A DNA stretch of 64,000 nt, taken from the NCBI GenBank assembly GCA_013152085.1, contig JAADHC010000008.1, forward strand, positions 1-64,000, in the 5' to 3' direction. The DNA is from Chlorobiota bacterium (GTDB lineage: Bacteria > Bacteroidota > Bacteroidia > Bacteroidales > VadinHA17). The stretch's first letter is position 1. Each line of letters begins with the position of its first letter. A program made the translations under genes and the position numbers. The notes beneath the pieces were generated by a model that saw nothing but the letters and a program-made list of their open reading frames with translations, was not told where the DNA came from and ran no database searches. Below, piece by piece: positions 27,791 through 38,036 of this stretch.

Positions 27791-28963
27791 ATGGAAGGTG
27801 CTTCCAGGTACGAAAAGCGCGGCGTCTCATCTCAGAAAGAAGATGTACATGCGGCCATACAGAAACTTGACAAAGGTCTTTTCCCGGGGGCTTTCTGCAA
27901 GATCGTTCCGGATATCCTCGGCGGAGAGGAGGCGTGGTGCAACATTATGCATGCCGACGGTGCAGGTACCAAATCCTCCCTGGCCTATGCGTATTGGAAA
28001 GAAACCGGCGATTTGTCTGTGTGGAAAGGAATTGCTCAGGATGCCCTGGTGATGAATATTGATGATTTACTTTGTGTAGGTGCAGCGGATCATTTCCTGG
28101 TTTCTTCTACAATCGGCCGGAACAAACGTCTTGTTCCGGGAGAGGTGATCCGTTCGCTCGTTGAAGGCACCGAAGATTTCCTGGAGATGCTTCGCGGTTT
28201 TGGTATCCATGCCGTGCTTACCGGAGGGGAAACCGCCGATGTCGGTGACCTGGTCAGAACAATTATTGTCGATTCTACCGTAACCACACGAATACGGCGT
28301 GATGAGGTGATTACCAACAGTGGCATTAGACCGGGAGATGTAATTATCGGCCTGGCTTCTTTCGGGCAAACAACCTGGGAAACAGTATACAACAGCGGAA
28401 TCGGGAGTAACGGACTGACCTCGGCACGCCATGAGATCTTTTCCCGCGACGTAGCCGGGAAATATCCGGAATGTTATGATCCCGGAATCCCGGATGATCT
28501 TGTTTTTACCGGTAAATTTTTACTGACAGATTCTTCACCGGTGAAAAACATCCCGGTGGGGAAACTGCTGCTCTCCCCAACACGTACCTATGCCCCTTTT
28601 ATATTTGACATTCTGAAACATTTTCGTCCGCATATTCACGGTATGATCCACTGTACAGGGGGCGGACAGACCAAGGTGCTCCATTTTACGGAACGAAACC
28701 ATATCATTAAAGACAACCTGTTTCCGTTGCCACCGGTTTTTTCTCTGATCCGTGAGTCGGCTGAAATGCCGTGGAGGGAAATGTACCAGGTTTTTAATAT
28801 GGGCCACCGGCTTGAGCTGTATGTTCCGGATATCGTGGCAGAAAAAATTATTTCTGCAGCAGCCGGGTACCAGCTTGAGGCAAGCGTTATCGGCCATGTT
28901 GAAGAGGCTCCGGAACGGAAACTGACGATCGAAACCACTGCGGGACGTTTTGAATATTCTTAG
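27791..28963 (+). CDS. purM: Phosphoribosylformylglycinamidine cyclo-ligase (AIR synthase)
   Basis: A 390-residue ATP-dependent enzyme closing the imidazole ring in purine synthesis. Conserved pieces are RYEKRGVSSQKEDVHAAI, MHADGAGTKSSLAYAYW, QDALVMNIDDLLCVGA, LTGGETADVGDLV and VIGLASFGQTTWET. It is the longer form found in Bacteroidota. A TTG start 12 nt upstream is possible; the ATG is preferred. The gene precedes prfA, an arrangement recurring with pyrF in Bacteroidales. Confidence 0.93.
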   Translation: MEGASRYEKRGVSSQKEDVHAAIQKLDKGLFPGAFCKIVPDILGGEEAWCNIMHADGAGTKSSLAYAYWKETGDLSVWKGIAQDALVMNIDDLLCVGAADHFLVSSTIGRNKRLVPGEVIRSLVEGTEDFLEMLRGFGIHAVLTGGETADVGDLVRTIIVDSTVTTRIRRDEVITNSGIRPGDVIIGLASFGQTTWETVYNSGIGSNGLTSARHEIFSRDVAGKYPECYDPGIPDDLVFTGKFLLTDSSPVKNIPVGKLLLSPTRTYAPFIFDILKHFRPHIHGMIHCTGGGQTKVLHFTERNHIIKDNLFPLPPVFSLIRESAEMPWREMYQVFNMGHRLELYVPDIVAEKIISAAAGYQLEASVIGHVEEAPERKLTIETTAGRFEYS

Positions 28964-28991
28964 TTCCCCGGATTATTAGGGATGAAATGTT

Positions 28992-28999
28992 TACTTTTG
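28992..28999 (+). promoter_or_regulatory. Candidate -7 element of prfA
   Basis: TACTTTTG lies 24 nt before the prfA start. No clear TTG box was found upstream. Confidence 0.5.
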
Positions 29000-29023
29000 C
29001 ACCGTTTCTAAAAACCACTGACC

Positions 29024-30109
29024 ATGGCCGTAAATATGATATTGGAAAAACTTGAAGGGGTGAAGGAGCGCTTTGAGGAAGTGCAAAAACTGATCTCTGA
29101 TCCTTCGGTCATTTCCGATATGAAACGGTATGTGAAACTGAACAAAGAGTACAAGGAACTTGGCCCTGTAATCGAAGCCTATAAGAAGTACAAAGAGCTG
29201 CTGAGCAATATTGACAATGCCAGAAAAATGCTTGCCGGTGAACAGGATACGGAAATGAGGGAAATGGCCAAGCAGGAACTGGAAAAGTGGAGCTCGCAGG
29301 TAATACCCCTGGAAGAGAAAATCAAACTTTTACTGATCCCGGCTGATCCCGAAGATAAAAAGAATGCCATTGTGGAGATCAGGGCCGGTACGGGAGGTGA
29401 TGAGGCCAGCATATTTGCGGGAGACCTTTTCAGGATGTATAGCAAGTATTGTGAAAATAAGGGTTGGAAAATAGAAATGAACCGTGTTACTGAAGGGACC
29501 GTGGGGGGTTATAAGGAAATTGTCTTTACCGTCCGCGGTGACGGGGTTTACGGTATCCTGAAATATGAATCGGGTGTTCACCGTGTACAAAGGGTGCCAC
29601 AGACGGAAACCCAGGGACGTGTCCATACCTCGGCAGCATCGGTGGCTGTCCTTCCCGAAGCCGAAGAATTTGATATTGAGATACGGGCTGAGGATATCCG
29701 CAAGGATACTTACTGTTCCTCGGGACCGGGGGGGCAATCGGTAAATACGACCTATTCCGCCATTCGTCTGACCCATATCCCTACGGGTATTGTGGTTACC
29801 TGTCAGGATGAAAAATCACAGTTAAAAAACCTCGATAAAGCTATGGCCGAATTGCGTACACGGCTCTACAATCTGGAATACCGGAAATATCTTGACGATA
29901 TCTCCTCCAAACGGCGCACAATGGTTTCTACCGGCGACCGTTCAGCAAAAATCCGTACCTACAACTATGCGCAGGGACGGGTAACCGATCACCGGATCAA
30001 TCTGACCCTCTATAACCTGCAGGCTATCCTGAACGGTGACATCCAGGAACTGATTGATAAGCTCCAGATGGCTGAAAATGCCGAGCGGCTTAAGGATGCG
30101 GAGGTGTAA
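29024..30109 (+). CDS. prfA: Peptide chain release factor 1
   Basis: A 361-residue factor that reads UAA and UAG and triggers peptide release. The catalytic GGQ is at residues 236-238 in [20 protein letters not shown]; the PCRF domain includes [20 protein letters not shown]. Size matches RF1 rather than RF2. Two in-frame starts exist (29024 and 29036); the first is used here and the difference is four residues. Its neighbour purM is upstream; pyrF follows beyond an inserted minus-strand peptidase gene. Confidence 0.95.
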   Translation: MAVNMILEKLEGVKERFEEVQKLISDPSVISDMKRYVKLNKEYKELGPVIEAYKKYKELLSNIDNARKMLAGEQDTEMREMAKQELEKWSSQVIPLEEKIKLLLIPADPEDKKNAIVEIRAGTGGDEASIFAGDLFRMYSKYCENKGWKIEMNRVTEGTVGGYKEIVFTVRGDGVYGILKYESGVHRVQRVPQTETQGRVHTSAASVAVLPEAEEFDIEIRAEDIRKDTYCSSGPGGQSVNTTYSAIRLTHIPTGIVVTCQDEKSQLKNLDKAMAELRTRLYNLEYRKYLDDISSKRRTMVSTGDRSAKIRTYNYAQGRVTDHRINLTLYNLQAILNGDIQELIDKLQMAENAERLKDAEV

Positions 30110-30134
30110 ACTTTCCCCCGGGACAGGATATGTT

Positions 30135-31382
30135 TTAGTACTTCTCTTTCAGCAGTATCTTCATTAATAGTTTGGCTGAAGTTTCTCCCCTTTTCCGGAT
30201 TACCTCCCGGTCGGTGTTGTCGCCCACTTCGTAAGTGATGGCTTCGGCATGTAACTCATGTAAAATCCAGTTTTTTGAGATTTGTCCGGTGAGTCCCGAG
30301 GGTTCGGGTGAAAAAGGATGATCCGGGAATTTCTTGTTGATTTTAGTGATCCAGGGACGGGTAATTCCCTTGCCTGAAGGCAGATCCTTATCGGCGGGCA
30401 TATAGAAGAGATCAACCTGGGTAGAGTGAAAGTCAATACCATATCTGACCGTACTATGATGCTTTTCCCGTTCCCCCAGGACAAACGCCCTGAATGCGAA
30501 GGTTTCGGGCTGGTTAAACCATCGCCAGTCACGGTTCAGGTCAATTCCTCCGGCATTATGACGCCAGTGGCCGTTATCCACTCCGTCGGGATTCATCATC
30601 GGCGCAACCACTACATAAAAGTTTTTCCTGAATTTACGGGCAAGCCTGCTGTCACCGTTGAGTGTTTCAACGAAAGCATTCATCTCTTTAAAACCGGTAA
30701 TCTCAGGAGGATGTTGCCTGCTCAGGATAATCAGCATGTTGGGAGCATTTTCCGAACCGATTTTCATAGCCCTGAGAGGTTTTCCCAGCGTGCTGTAACC
30801 GAAAACCGTATCCCTGATCCATGGTTTCTCTGCCAGCATCCTTACCCATTTGGCAAGCCATTCGGAGGTCATCAGTTCCTGTGCCGAAACCCACAGGGTA
30901 TCCGTGCCCGTGTGTAACCTGAAAAATGCGGTTGTATCTTTGCTCGTCGAAAAATAATCCGTCTGCCGGACAGGCGTCCAGTTTTTCCCGTTTTTACTGG
31001 TTTTGGGATAATAACGGTGACGGCCATGTTCGTATCGTAATTTGATATAAATATCCCCGGGCGAACGGCTCCAGATCTTAAAAGCATACCAGGGACTCAT
31101 ATTAATGGGGAAATTTTCCGGACGGATGGTCAGGGAAAACGTGCTGTCATTAAGTTCCGTAACTTCATTGACCCTTGCCCCCGTAAATTCATTGCTTATA
31201 TAAACGCCGGGTTCCGGGAAAGACCATGTCTTCTTTTCCTGATATTCTATTGGTCTTGAATGCGTGTCTACCAGGTCGGATGAATCGGTTACCTGGGGCC
31301 ATGGAATCACAACACGTTGTCCGAAAATAACCGGGGTGATCAGCAAAAATGAGGCTGTATGAACCACTTTTAATATTTTCAT
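30135..31382 (-). CDS. Secreted M14-family zinc carboxypeptidase
   Basis: A 415-residue exported metallopeptidase with an N-terminal signal peptide ending near VIFGQ. An N-terminal beta-rich domain (about residues 25-165) precedes the M14 domain. Zinc ligands are H224 and E227 in SRQHPPEITG and H319 in IDFHSTQ; the catalytic glutamate is E385 in ITYEVGDNT. The substrate-binding segment MNPDGVDNGHWRHNAGGIDL, followed by NRDW, is intact. It probably removes C-terminal residues from peptides in the periplasm. It is inserted in antisense orientation between prfA and pyrF, which are often adjacent in relatives. Confidence 0.9.
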   Translation of the reverse strand: MKILKVVHTASFLLITPVIFGQRVVIPWPQVTDSSDLVDTHSRPIEYQEKKTWSFPEPGVYISNEFTGARVNEVTELNDSTFSLTIRPENFPINMSPWYAFKIWSRSPGDIYIKLRYEHGRHRYYPKTSKNGKNWTPVRQTDYFSTSKDTTAFFRLHTGTDTLWVSAQELMTSEWLAKWVRMLAEKPWIRDTVFGYSTLGKPLRAMKIGSENAPNMLIILSRQHPPEITGFKEMNAFVETLNGDSRLARKFRKNFYVVVAPMMNPDGVDNGHWRHNAGGIDLNRDWRWFNQPETFAFRAFVLGEREKHHSTVRYGIDFHSTQVDLFYMPADKDLPSGKGITRPWITKINKKFPDHPFSPEPSGLTGQISKNWILHELHAEAITYEVGDNTDREVIRKRGETSAKLLMKILLKEKY

Positions 31383-31567
31383 TTAATCTCTGTTTTTTCT
31401 ATTAAAAATACAGTAGTAAAAGTAGCATAAATTAATAAATCCTAAACACCGTATCTCACTGCCGGAAGTAATGGCAGTTTTCGGGATCCCGGTAAACAAA
31501 AGGAAAATTTTTTAGCATCTTTGTAAAAGATACTGTTTTAATGTTTACGTTTATATAATTCTGTCTG

Positions 31568-32401
31568 ATGGATGCATCTACATTATTTCAGAAAATAAAG
31601 GAAAAGGAAAGTTTTTTATGTATCGGGCTGGATACCGATCACCACCGGATTCCGGAACATCTGCAATATATGGAAGATCCGGTATTTGCATTTAACCGGA
31701 AAATTATTGAAGCCACACATAAATATACGGTTGCCTACAAGCCTAATCTGGCATTTTATGAGGCACTGGGAAGTTTTGGGTGGAAAGCTCTGGAAAAAAC
31801 CATCGCATTTATCCGTCAGACAGACCCTTCCCTGATGGTTATTGCCGACGCAAAAAGGGGAGATATCGGCAACACCTCAAAAATGTATGCCCGTACTTTT
31901 TTCGATCACCTTGGATGTGATGCGGTTACGCTGTCCCCCTATATGGGTCGTGATACGGTTATGCCTTTCCTTGAATATGAAGACAAATGGGTTATCCTTC
32001 TGGCTTTGACCTCCAATACCTCGGCGGAAGATTTCCAGTTTTTCCGGAATGAAGTCCAGGGATTGGCACTATACGAAAAGGTATTACTGGAAGCTTCGAA
32101 ATGGGATCATGCTGACCGGATCATGTTCGTGGTCGGGGCAACAAAAGCCGAGAGATTTGCAGCTGTCAGGGAGATTGTTCCCGACCATTTCCTTCTTGTT
32201 CCCGGTGTGGGAGCACAGGGTGGTAGCCTCTCTGCAGTAGCCAGGTATGGGATGAACAACCGTTGCGGACTACTGGTAAATTCTTCACGTGGGATCATTT
32301 TTGCTTCTGACGGAGAAGATTTTGCATCTGCTGCAGCTGCCAAAGCCCGGCAACTCAGGGATGAAATGGCTCTCTTGCTGAAAACCCGTGGCTTGATATA
32401 A
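31568..32401 (+). CDS. pyrF: Orotidine 5'-phosphate decarboxylase
   Basis: A 277-residue enzyme producing UMP. The long bacterial form (type 2 PyrF) is indicated by size and by SFLCIGLDTDHHRIPEHL at the N-terminus, the catalytic MVIADAKRGDIGNTS with its Lys and Asp residues, VTLSPYMGRDTVMPFLEY, and LLVPGVGAQGG in the phosphate-binding loop. The start codon is followed directly by the family N-terminus. A near-consensus CATCTTTG lies at 31516-31523. Confidence 0.95.
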   Translation: MDASTLFQKIKEKESFLCIGLDTDHHRIPEHLQYMEDPVFAFNRKIIEATHKYTVAYKPNLAFYEALGSFGWKALEKTIAFIRQTDPSLMVIADAKRGDIGNTSKMYARTFFDHLGCDAVTLSPYMGRDTVMPFLEYEDKWVILLALTSNTSAEDFQFFRNEVQGLALYEKVLLEASKWDHADRIMFVVGATKAERFAAVREIVPDHFLLVPGVGAQGGSLSAVARYGMNNRCGLLVNSSRGIIFASDGEDFASAAAAKARQLRDEMALLLKTRGLI

Positions 32402-32499
32402 AAAAAAATTATCGCACATCAGAAGAAAAAATTTTACAGGTTTTTGGTGGATAACCCTCCTCTTTGTATCTTTATTCTATACCCCGGCAGTTGTTTCTC

Positions 32500-33777
32500 A
32501 TGGCCATAAATGAGTTTTTTCTGCATTTTCTCTGGAAGGAGCGTCTTTATGATCCGGAATCACTGGTTACTGACAATAACCAGATGGTGGAGATCATCAA
32601 TCCGGGTACGGAGAATAAAGATGCCGGACCCGATTTTATGGATGCCCGGATACGTATTGGTGGTACACTGTGGGCCGGGAATGTGGAAATACACCTCCGT
32701 GCTTCCGACTGGATGGCGCATGGACATTACAAAGATCCCCTTTATGACAGTGTGATTTTGCATGTTGTCGGGGAAAACGACCAGACAATATTCAGTGCGG
32801 GAGGAGATGCCCTGCCTGTGATGACCCTGATTTATGACCAGAAACTCGAAGAAAATTATCTTTCACTTAAAAAAAACAGGGAATGGGTGGCCTGCCGTCC
32901 GTATCTGCATCGTTTTGATCCTTTTCGTATCCGGATGTTTCTGGGCCAGCTGGTTGTCGAACGTCTGGAGAAATATACTTCGGAAATTGAAGCGGAGATG
33001 CAACGAACAAAAAATGACTGGGAGGAAGTTTTGTATCGATTCCTGGCCCGGGGATTCGGTTTACGTGTAAATGCCCACCCTTTTCTTTTACTGGCACGAT
33101 CACTGCCATTGTCCTACCTGGCAAAACACCGTGACAACCTCCGGCTGGTTGAGGCACTGTTTTTCGGTCAGGCAGGATGGTTGCAATCCGAACTTTTCGG
33201 TGATCCTTATTATGAAGCCCTGAAGAAGGATTATCATTTCGTTCAGCAAAAATTTTCACTACAACCCCTCCCCACACACATCTGGCGGTTTCTGCGACTA
33301 CGGCCATCAAACTTTCCAACGGTACGTCTTGCACAATTTGCACGGTTGATCCATGAAAATGAGCATCTCTATTCCAGGATCATGGAGGCCCGCGATTTAA
33401 ATACCTTACGGGAGATATTTAAGGTCGCAGCCGGAGAATACTGGGAAACCCATTATGTTTTCAACAAACCGGCAAAGAGTCAGAAAAAAACCTTCGGTAC
33501 CCAGGCATTTCAGACTTTGCTTATCAATGTGATCATTCCGCTTTATTTTATTTATGGGAAACGTACAGGTTCAGATGAATTCAGGGAAAAGGCACTGGAT
33601 CTGCTGGAGCAACTGCCACCTGAAAAGAATCAGATCATCCGGAAATGGGCTGAAGCCGGAATCGGGGCAGACAGTGCTTTCTATTCCCAGGCATTGGTGC
33701 AATTGAAAAATGAATATTGCAATCCCGGGCGGTGCCTTGAGTGCCGTATTGGCCGGAAATTAATCATTAATTTGTAA
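32500..33777 (+). CDS. DUF2851 family protein
   Basis: A 425-residue cytosolic protein of a conserved Bacteroidota family. The N-terminal half has GTENKDAGPDFMDARIRIGG and WAGNVEIHLRASDW followed by HGHYKDPLYDSVILHVV, a pattern of D, E and H residues that looks like a nuclease-type metal site but is not proven. The C-terminus has the conserved cysteines CNPGRCLECRIGRKL. The ATG at 32500 (MAINEFFLHFLWKE) is chosen over an upstream TTG because it gives the family N-terminus. The function is unknown. Confidence 0.85.
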   Translation: MAINEFFLHFLWKERLYDPESLVTDNNQMVEIINPGTENKDAGPDFMDARIRIGGTLWAGNVEIHLRASDWMAHGHYKDPLYDSVILHVVGENDQTIFSAGGDALPVMTLIYDQKLEENYLSLKKNREWVACRPYLHRFDPFRIRMFLGQLVVERLEKYTSEIEAEMQRTKNDWEEVLYRFLARGFGLRVNAHPFLLLARSLPLSYLAKHRDNLRLVEALFFGQAGWLQSELFGDPYYEALKKDYHFVQQKFSLQPLPTHIWRFLRLRPSNFPTVRLAQFARLIHENEHLYSRIMEARDLNTLREIFKVAAGEYWETHYVFNKPAKSQKKTFGTQAFQTLLINVIIPLYFIYGKRTGSDEFREKALDLLEQLPPEKNQIIRKWAEAGIGADSAFYSQALVQLKNEYCNPGRCLECRIGRKLIINL

Positions 33778-33803
33778 ATTGTCGCCCCTGAACGGATAAT
33801 GCT

Positions 33804-34820
33804 ATGCGCCAAAACAGGCTGCAAATAACGGTTTCCCTGTCCCTGTTGATCCTGATCCTGGTGATAGGAGTAGGCGGGTACATGATCATTGAGCACATGA
33901 CTCTGGCCAATGCCCTGTATATGACGGTAATTACACTGTCTACGGTTGGTTACGGGGAGGTAAAACCCCTTTCTGTTGCCGGGAAATTCTTTACTACCGG
34001 GTTGATCATCTTCAGTTTGGGGATCCTGGCTTACCTTATTTCCAATCTGACCCGGTTGATTTTCGAAAATATTATTGCGGATACCTATAAAAAAAGAAAA
34101 GTGAAACGAAAAATTGATAAACTCCGGGGCCACGTCATTTTGTGTGGATATGGCCGCAACGGAAAGCAGGCTGCCAAAGAGCTTGCCGACCATAAGCAGG
34201 ATTTTGTAATTCTTGAATTTGATCCCCTTAAACTGGAAGATCTCGGGCAGGCTGAAACATTCCTTTATCTGGAAGGGGATGCTACACAGGAGGAAAAACT
34301 GATAGAAGCCGGTGTGGAAAGGGCAAAAGCCCTGATTACCACATTACCTAATGACGCCGACAACCTGCTTGTTGTCATTACTGCCCGGCAGTTTAACCCG
34401 GAACTGGTTATTATCAGCAGGGCTTCGGAAGAGAATTCAGACATCAAGCTTAAACGTGCCGGTGCCACCAATGTAATTATGAGTGACCGTATCGGCGGCC
34501 AGAGAATGGCCAAACTTGTGGTACAACCCGATGTGGTGGAATTCCTCGAAAATATTATGTTGCAGGCGGCATCGAATGTTACGATTGTGGAGTTGTCCTG
34601 TCATTCTCTGGCTCCTGATTTTGTAAGTAAATCCATTCGCGAACTCGGGGTGAGAAATATTTCAGGGGCGAATATCATTGGCCTTAAGAAAAAGGGGAAA
34701 TATATCCTTAATCCTGATCCCGATGTGATCCTGGATAAGGAAGATCAGATTTTTGCACTGGGAAACCCGGAACAAATCAAAAAATTTCAGGGAATACTCA
34801 CAACGGGTGCTATGAAATAA
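33804..34820 (+). CDS. RCK-domain potassium channel
   Basis: A 338-residue two-helix K+ channel. Helix 1 is about residues 7-29, the selectivity filter TVGYG is at 47-51, and helix 2 is about 62-82. The cytosolic part has a TrkA-N Rossmann domain (VILCGYGRNGKQAAKELADH; nucleotide loop GYGRNG at 115-120) and a TrkA-C domain ending IFALGNPEQI. Members gate on ligands such as Ca2+ or nucleotides. It begins 26 nt after the DUF2851 gene, so readthrough is likely. Confidence 0.92.
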   Translation: MRQNRLQITVSLSLLILILVIGVGGYMIIEHMTLANALYMTVITLSTVGYGEVKPLSVAGKFFTTGLIIFSLGILAYLISNLTRLIFENIIADTYKKRKVKRKIDKLRGHVILCGYGRNGKQAAKELADHKQDFVILEFDPLKLEDLGQAETFLYLEGDATQEEKLIEAGVERAKALITTLPNDADNLLVVITARQFNPELVIISRASEENSDIKLKRAGATNVIMSDRIGGQRMAKLVVQPDVVEFLENIMLQAASNVTIVELSCHSLAPDFVSKSIRELGVRNISGANIIGLKKKGKYILNPDPDVILDKEDQIFALGNPEQIKKFQGILTTGAMK

Positions 34821-34885
34821 AGATATGTCTGTTCGTACGGGATCATAACCGGGAATTGTCAGAAAAGTAAAATTTTATCGCATTA

Positions 34886-34915
34886 TTGCATGTGTTAAAA
34901 AAAACCGTAACTTTG
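34886..34915 (+). promoter_or_regulatory. rpsO promoter
   Basis: TTG (34886-34888), a 19-nt spacer and TAACTTTG (34908-34915) match the Bacteroidota consensus exactly. A leader of about 45 nt would precede rpsO; no S15-binding fold was recognised in it. Confidence 0.78.
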
Positions 34916-34965
34916 CCATTCTTTTTAATGGATGTTATTTCATTGAATAAAATTAGCAAAACCTT

Positions 34966-35235
34966 ATGTACCTAACAACAGAAAAAAAGAAAGAGTTATT
35001 TGAAAAATTCGGGGAATCTGAAAAAGATACCGGGTCTATTGAAGGCCAGATTGCGTTGTTTACTTACCGGATTGCTCATTTGACGGAGCATCTGAAGATA
35101 AACAAAAAGGACTACCATACACAGCGTTCATTGTTAAAGCTTGTTGGTAAAAGAAGAAGGCTTCTGGATTATCTGAAAAGTAATGATATTGAAAGATACA
35201 GAAGCATCATCAAATCATTGAAACTGAGAAAATAA
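34966..35235 (+). CDS. rpsO: Ribosomal protein S15
   Basis: An 89-residue 30S protein binding the central domain of 16S rRNA. The signature [20 protein letters not shown] plus [10 protein letters not shown] is complete. Length is the family norm. It has its own promoter and terminator and precedes pnp, the widespread rpsO-pnp order. Confidence 0.97.
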   Translation: MYLTTEKKKELFEKFGESEKDTGSIEGQIALFTYRIAHLTEHLKINKKDYHTQRSLLKLVGKRRRLLDYLKSNDIERYRSIIKSLKLRK

Positions 35236-35242
35236 ACAAGGG

Positions 35243-35270
35243 AAGGCAATTTTACCGATTGCCTTTTTTT
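35243..35270 (+). terminator. Intrinsic terminator between rpsO and pnp
   Basis: AAGGCAAT (35243-35250), a 7-nt loop and ATTGCCTT (35258-35265) are followed by T residues to 35270. It begins 7 nt after the rpsO stop. Confidence 0.85.
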
Positions 35271-35308
35271 GTAATCATTTTATTACCATACCAATTAAAT
35301 CATTTGAA

Positions 35309-37441
35309 ATGTCAGAAATATATACAGCCCGTATCGATTTGGGAGACGGGCGTGAAATTACCCTGGAAACAGGAAGGTTAGCCCGACAGGCTAACGGTTC
35401 CGTCCTTCTCAGGTTTGGACGAACCATGCTTCTTGCCACCGTTGTGTCGGCAAAAGAAAACCGTGAAGATGCTGATTTTATGCCCCTTTCGGTAGATTAT
35501 AAGGAAAAATTTGCCAGCCTGGGTCGTTTCCCCGGCGGATTTATGAAAAGAGAAGCCCGTCCCTCGGATTATGAAGTGCTTATTTCCCGGCTCGTCGACC
35601 GTGTATTGCGACCCCTTTTCCCTGAAGATTATCATGCAGATACTTTTGTTAATATAAATCTCATTTCCGCCGATAAGGAAGTGATGCCCGATGCTTTAGC
35701 CGGTCTTGCTGCCTCTGCAGCCCTGGCTGTTTCGGATGTGCCTTTTCACGGCCCTATTTCCGAGGTACGTGTCGGCCGCCTGAACGGGGACTTTATTATT
35801 AATCCCACTTTTTCCCAGGTGGAAGAATGTGATATTGATATTATTGTCGGTGCGACCAAAGAAAATGTCATGATGGTCGAAGGTGAAATGAAAGAGGTGT
35901 CCGAGGCCGAAATGCTCGAAGCTATTAAAATTGGACACGAAGCCATTAAAAAGATGTGTGATGTCCAGATCAAAATGGCCGAAGATCTGAAAGTGATAAA
36001 ACGGGAATATGATCCTGAGAAGAATGATGAGGCCCTTAAAGAAAAAGTTTACAAGGAAACTTTTGATAAGGTATATGCCGTAGCCAAACAGGCTATTACA
36101 GATAAGCACGAACGGTCAGCCGCTTTTGATCAGATAAAGGAAGATTTCCTGGCTCAGTATACTGAGGAAGAGCGGGAAGAAATCGAAGCTCTGACAGGAA
36201 GATATTATCACGATGTTCATAAAGAAGCCGTGCGTAAAATGCTGCTTGATGAGAAAGTGCGTCTTGACGGCCGGAAGCCGGATGAAGTACGTCCGATATC
36301 CTGTGAAATTGATTTCCTGCCGGCAGCGCATGGATCAGCGCTCTTTACCCGCGGTGAAACCCAATCGCTGACGACGGTAACCCTGGGAACAAAACTGGAT
36401 GAGAAAATAATTGATGAGGTACTGGTTCAGGGTAAGGAGAAATTTGTCCTGCATTACAACTTCCCACCGTTTTCGACAGGTGATGCCCGTCCCAACCGGG
36501 GCGTCAGCCGCCGGGAAGTCGGTCACGGTAATCTGGCCCACAGGGCACTCAAGAATATGATGCCTCCCGACGATAAGAATCCTTACGCTATCCGGGTGGT
36601 TTCCGATATCCTTGAATCGAACGGTTCTTCATCCATGGCTACGGTTTGTGCAGGTACACTGGCACTGATGGATGCCGGTATTCAGCTTAAAAAACCGGTT
36701 TCCGGAATCGCTATGGGCCTGATTACCGATATTGCAACCGGAAATTTTGTTGTCCTCTCGGATATCCTGGGAGATGAAGACCACCTGGGTGATATGGACT
36801 TTAAAGTTACCGGTACGCGCGATGGTATTACAGCTACCCAGATGGATATTAAAGTTGACGGTTTGTCCTATGATGTCCTGGCCCAGGCTCTCGAACAGGC
36901 TAAAAAAGGCAGGATGCATATCCTGGAAATAATGGAGAAAACCATTGATAAACCCAGATCCGATCTGAAACCGCATGCTCCGAGGATTGTACAGATGACG
37001 ATCCCGAAAGAAATGATCGGCCCGCTGATTGGCCCCGGAGGTAAAATTGTTCAGGAAATACAGAATGAAACCGAAACCACTATCGTTATCGAAGAAATCA
37101 AAGAGGTAGGCGTGGTTGATATCTTCGGTGAGAACAAAGAGGCTATTGACAAAGCTGTTGCCCGGGTGAAAGCCATTGTTGCCGTACCCGAGGTCGGGCA
37201 GATTTATCATGGCATCGTAAAATCAATCGTTCCTTTTGGCGCTTTTGTTGAAATCCTGCCCGGGAAAGACGGGTTGCTTCATATCTCCGAAATCGAATGG
37301 CACAGAATTAACAATGTTTCCGATGTCCTTCATGAAGGTGATGAAATTGATGTAAAACTGATCGGACTGGATGAACGCAACGGAAAACTTAAACTTTCCA
37401 GAAAAGTTCTGTTGCCAAAGCCCGAAAGGAAGAAAGAATAA
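35309..37441 (+). CDS. pnp: Polyribonucleotide nucleotidyltransferase
   Basis: A 710-residue phosphorolytic 3'-5' exoribonuclease of the degradosome type. Two RNase PH-like domains flank a helical linker (first core [20 protein letters not shown]; second core [20 protein letters not shown], with [18 protein letters not shown]). A KH domain ([20 protein letters not shown]) and an S1 domain ([20 protein letters not shown]) close the protein. Length is normal. It stands after the rpsO terminator and has its own terminator. Confidence 0.97.
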   Translation: MSEIYTARIDLGDGREITLETGRLARQANGSVLLRFGRTMLLATVVSAKENREDADFMPLSVDYKEKFASLGRFPGGFMKREARPSDYEVLISRLVDRVLRPLFPEDYHADTFVNINLISADKEVMPDALAGLAASAALAVSDVPFHGPISEVRVGRLNGDFIINPTFSQVEECDIDIIVGATKENVMMVEGEMKEVSEAEMLEAIKIGHEAIKKMCDVQIKMAEDLKVIKREYDPEKNDEALKEKVYKETFDKVYAVAKQAITDKHERSAAFDQIKEDFLAQYTEEEREEIEALTGRYYHDVHKEAVRKMLLDEKVRLDGRKPDEVRPISCEIDFLPAAHGSALFTRGETQSLTTVTLGTKLDEKIIDEVLVQGKEKFVLHYNFPPFSTGDARPNRGVSRREVGHGNLAHRALKNMMPPDDKNPYAIRVVSDILESNGSSSMATVCAGTLALMDAGIQLKKPVSGIAMGLITDIATGNFVVLSDILGDEDHLGDMDFKVTGTRDGITATQMDIKVDGLSYDVLAQALEQAKKGRMHILEIMEKTIDKPRSDLKPHAPRIVQMTIPKEMIGPLIGPGGKIVQEIQNETETTIVIEEIKEVGVVDIFGENKEAIDKAVARVKAIVAVPEVGQIYHGIVKSIVPFGAFVEILPGKDGLLHISEIEWHRINNVSDVLHEGDEIDVKLIGLDERNGKLKLSRKVLLPKPERKKE

Positions 37442-37469
37442 CCGGCCTGTATTGTCCGGAACTATGTTT

Positions 37470-37498
37470 AAGGTCATGAAATGTCATGACCTTTTTTT
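37470..37498 (+). terminator. Intrinsic terminator of pnp
   Basis: AAGGTCATG (37470-37478) and CATGACCTT (37485-37493) form a perfect 9-bp stem with a 6-nt loop, followed by TTTTT. Confidence 0.88.
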
Positions 37499-37522
37499 GT
37501 ATCTTTCCGCTTTCTAAAATTC

Positions 37523-38017
37523 ATGAGAGCAAAAGCTGAAAATTTCAGGGAAAAGCTTGCCGGCCTTCAGTTCCCGGGAATGAAAGTCCGTACATTGCAG
37601 TTGGACAGGATGATTGCTATGGTTGATCATCTGGATGAATATAAGGAGTGCCTGGTATGTAGAAATCTGCTGGATGAGGCTGATCATTTGACTGATGGAT
37701 TTGATCCGGTCCGGTCTTATGAATCTTTTGAATCGGAGTATCTCGATCTGTATGCCCGGATGCTCAGCCACCTGAAGGAGGATCACGGATTGATGATGCC
37801 CGGTCATTACCGCAACCTTTATGCCCTGATCATGATGATTGCCGGAGCCCTTGCCGGAGCCCTGATGATCTATATGGGACGTTCTGCAAGTTTTGGACAT
37901 TGGAGCTATGAGACCGGGATCCTTCTGGGATGGGTCATTGGTTTGGTATCCGGGATGCTTACAGGCCATAAAAAAGACCGGGTATTAAAAAACGAAAACA
38001 AAATTCTTTTTAATTGA
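37523..38017 (+). CDS. Hypothetical membrane protein
   Basis: A 164-residue protein. The first 95 residues are charged and probably helical, with a Cys pair in ECLVCRNLLDEA. Two membrane helices follow (LYALIMMIAGALAGALMIYM and ETGILLGWVIGLVSGMLTG), then a short basic tail. No family is recognised. It lies 19 nt upstream of the prolyl oligopeptidase gene, suggesting a shared transcript. Confidence 0.7.
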   Translation: MRAKAENFREKLAGLQFPGMKVRTLQLDRMIAMVDHLDEYKECLVCRNLLDEADHLTDGFDPVRSYESFESEYLDLYARMLSHLKEDHGLMMPGHYRNLYALIMMIAGALAGALMIYMGRSASFGHWSYETGILLGWVIGLVSGMLTGHKKDRVLKNENKILFN

Positions 38018-38036
38018 TTTTTTAATTAAAGATCCC

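Noticed and set aside
30426-30917. 163-codon plus-strand frame inside the M14 peptidase gene
   Set aside because: Antisense shadow of a gene with intact zinc ligands.
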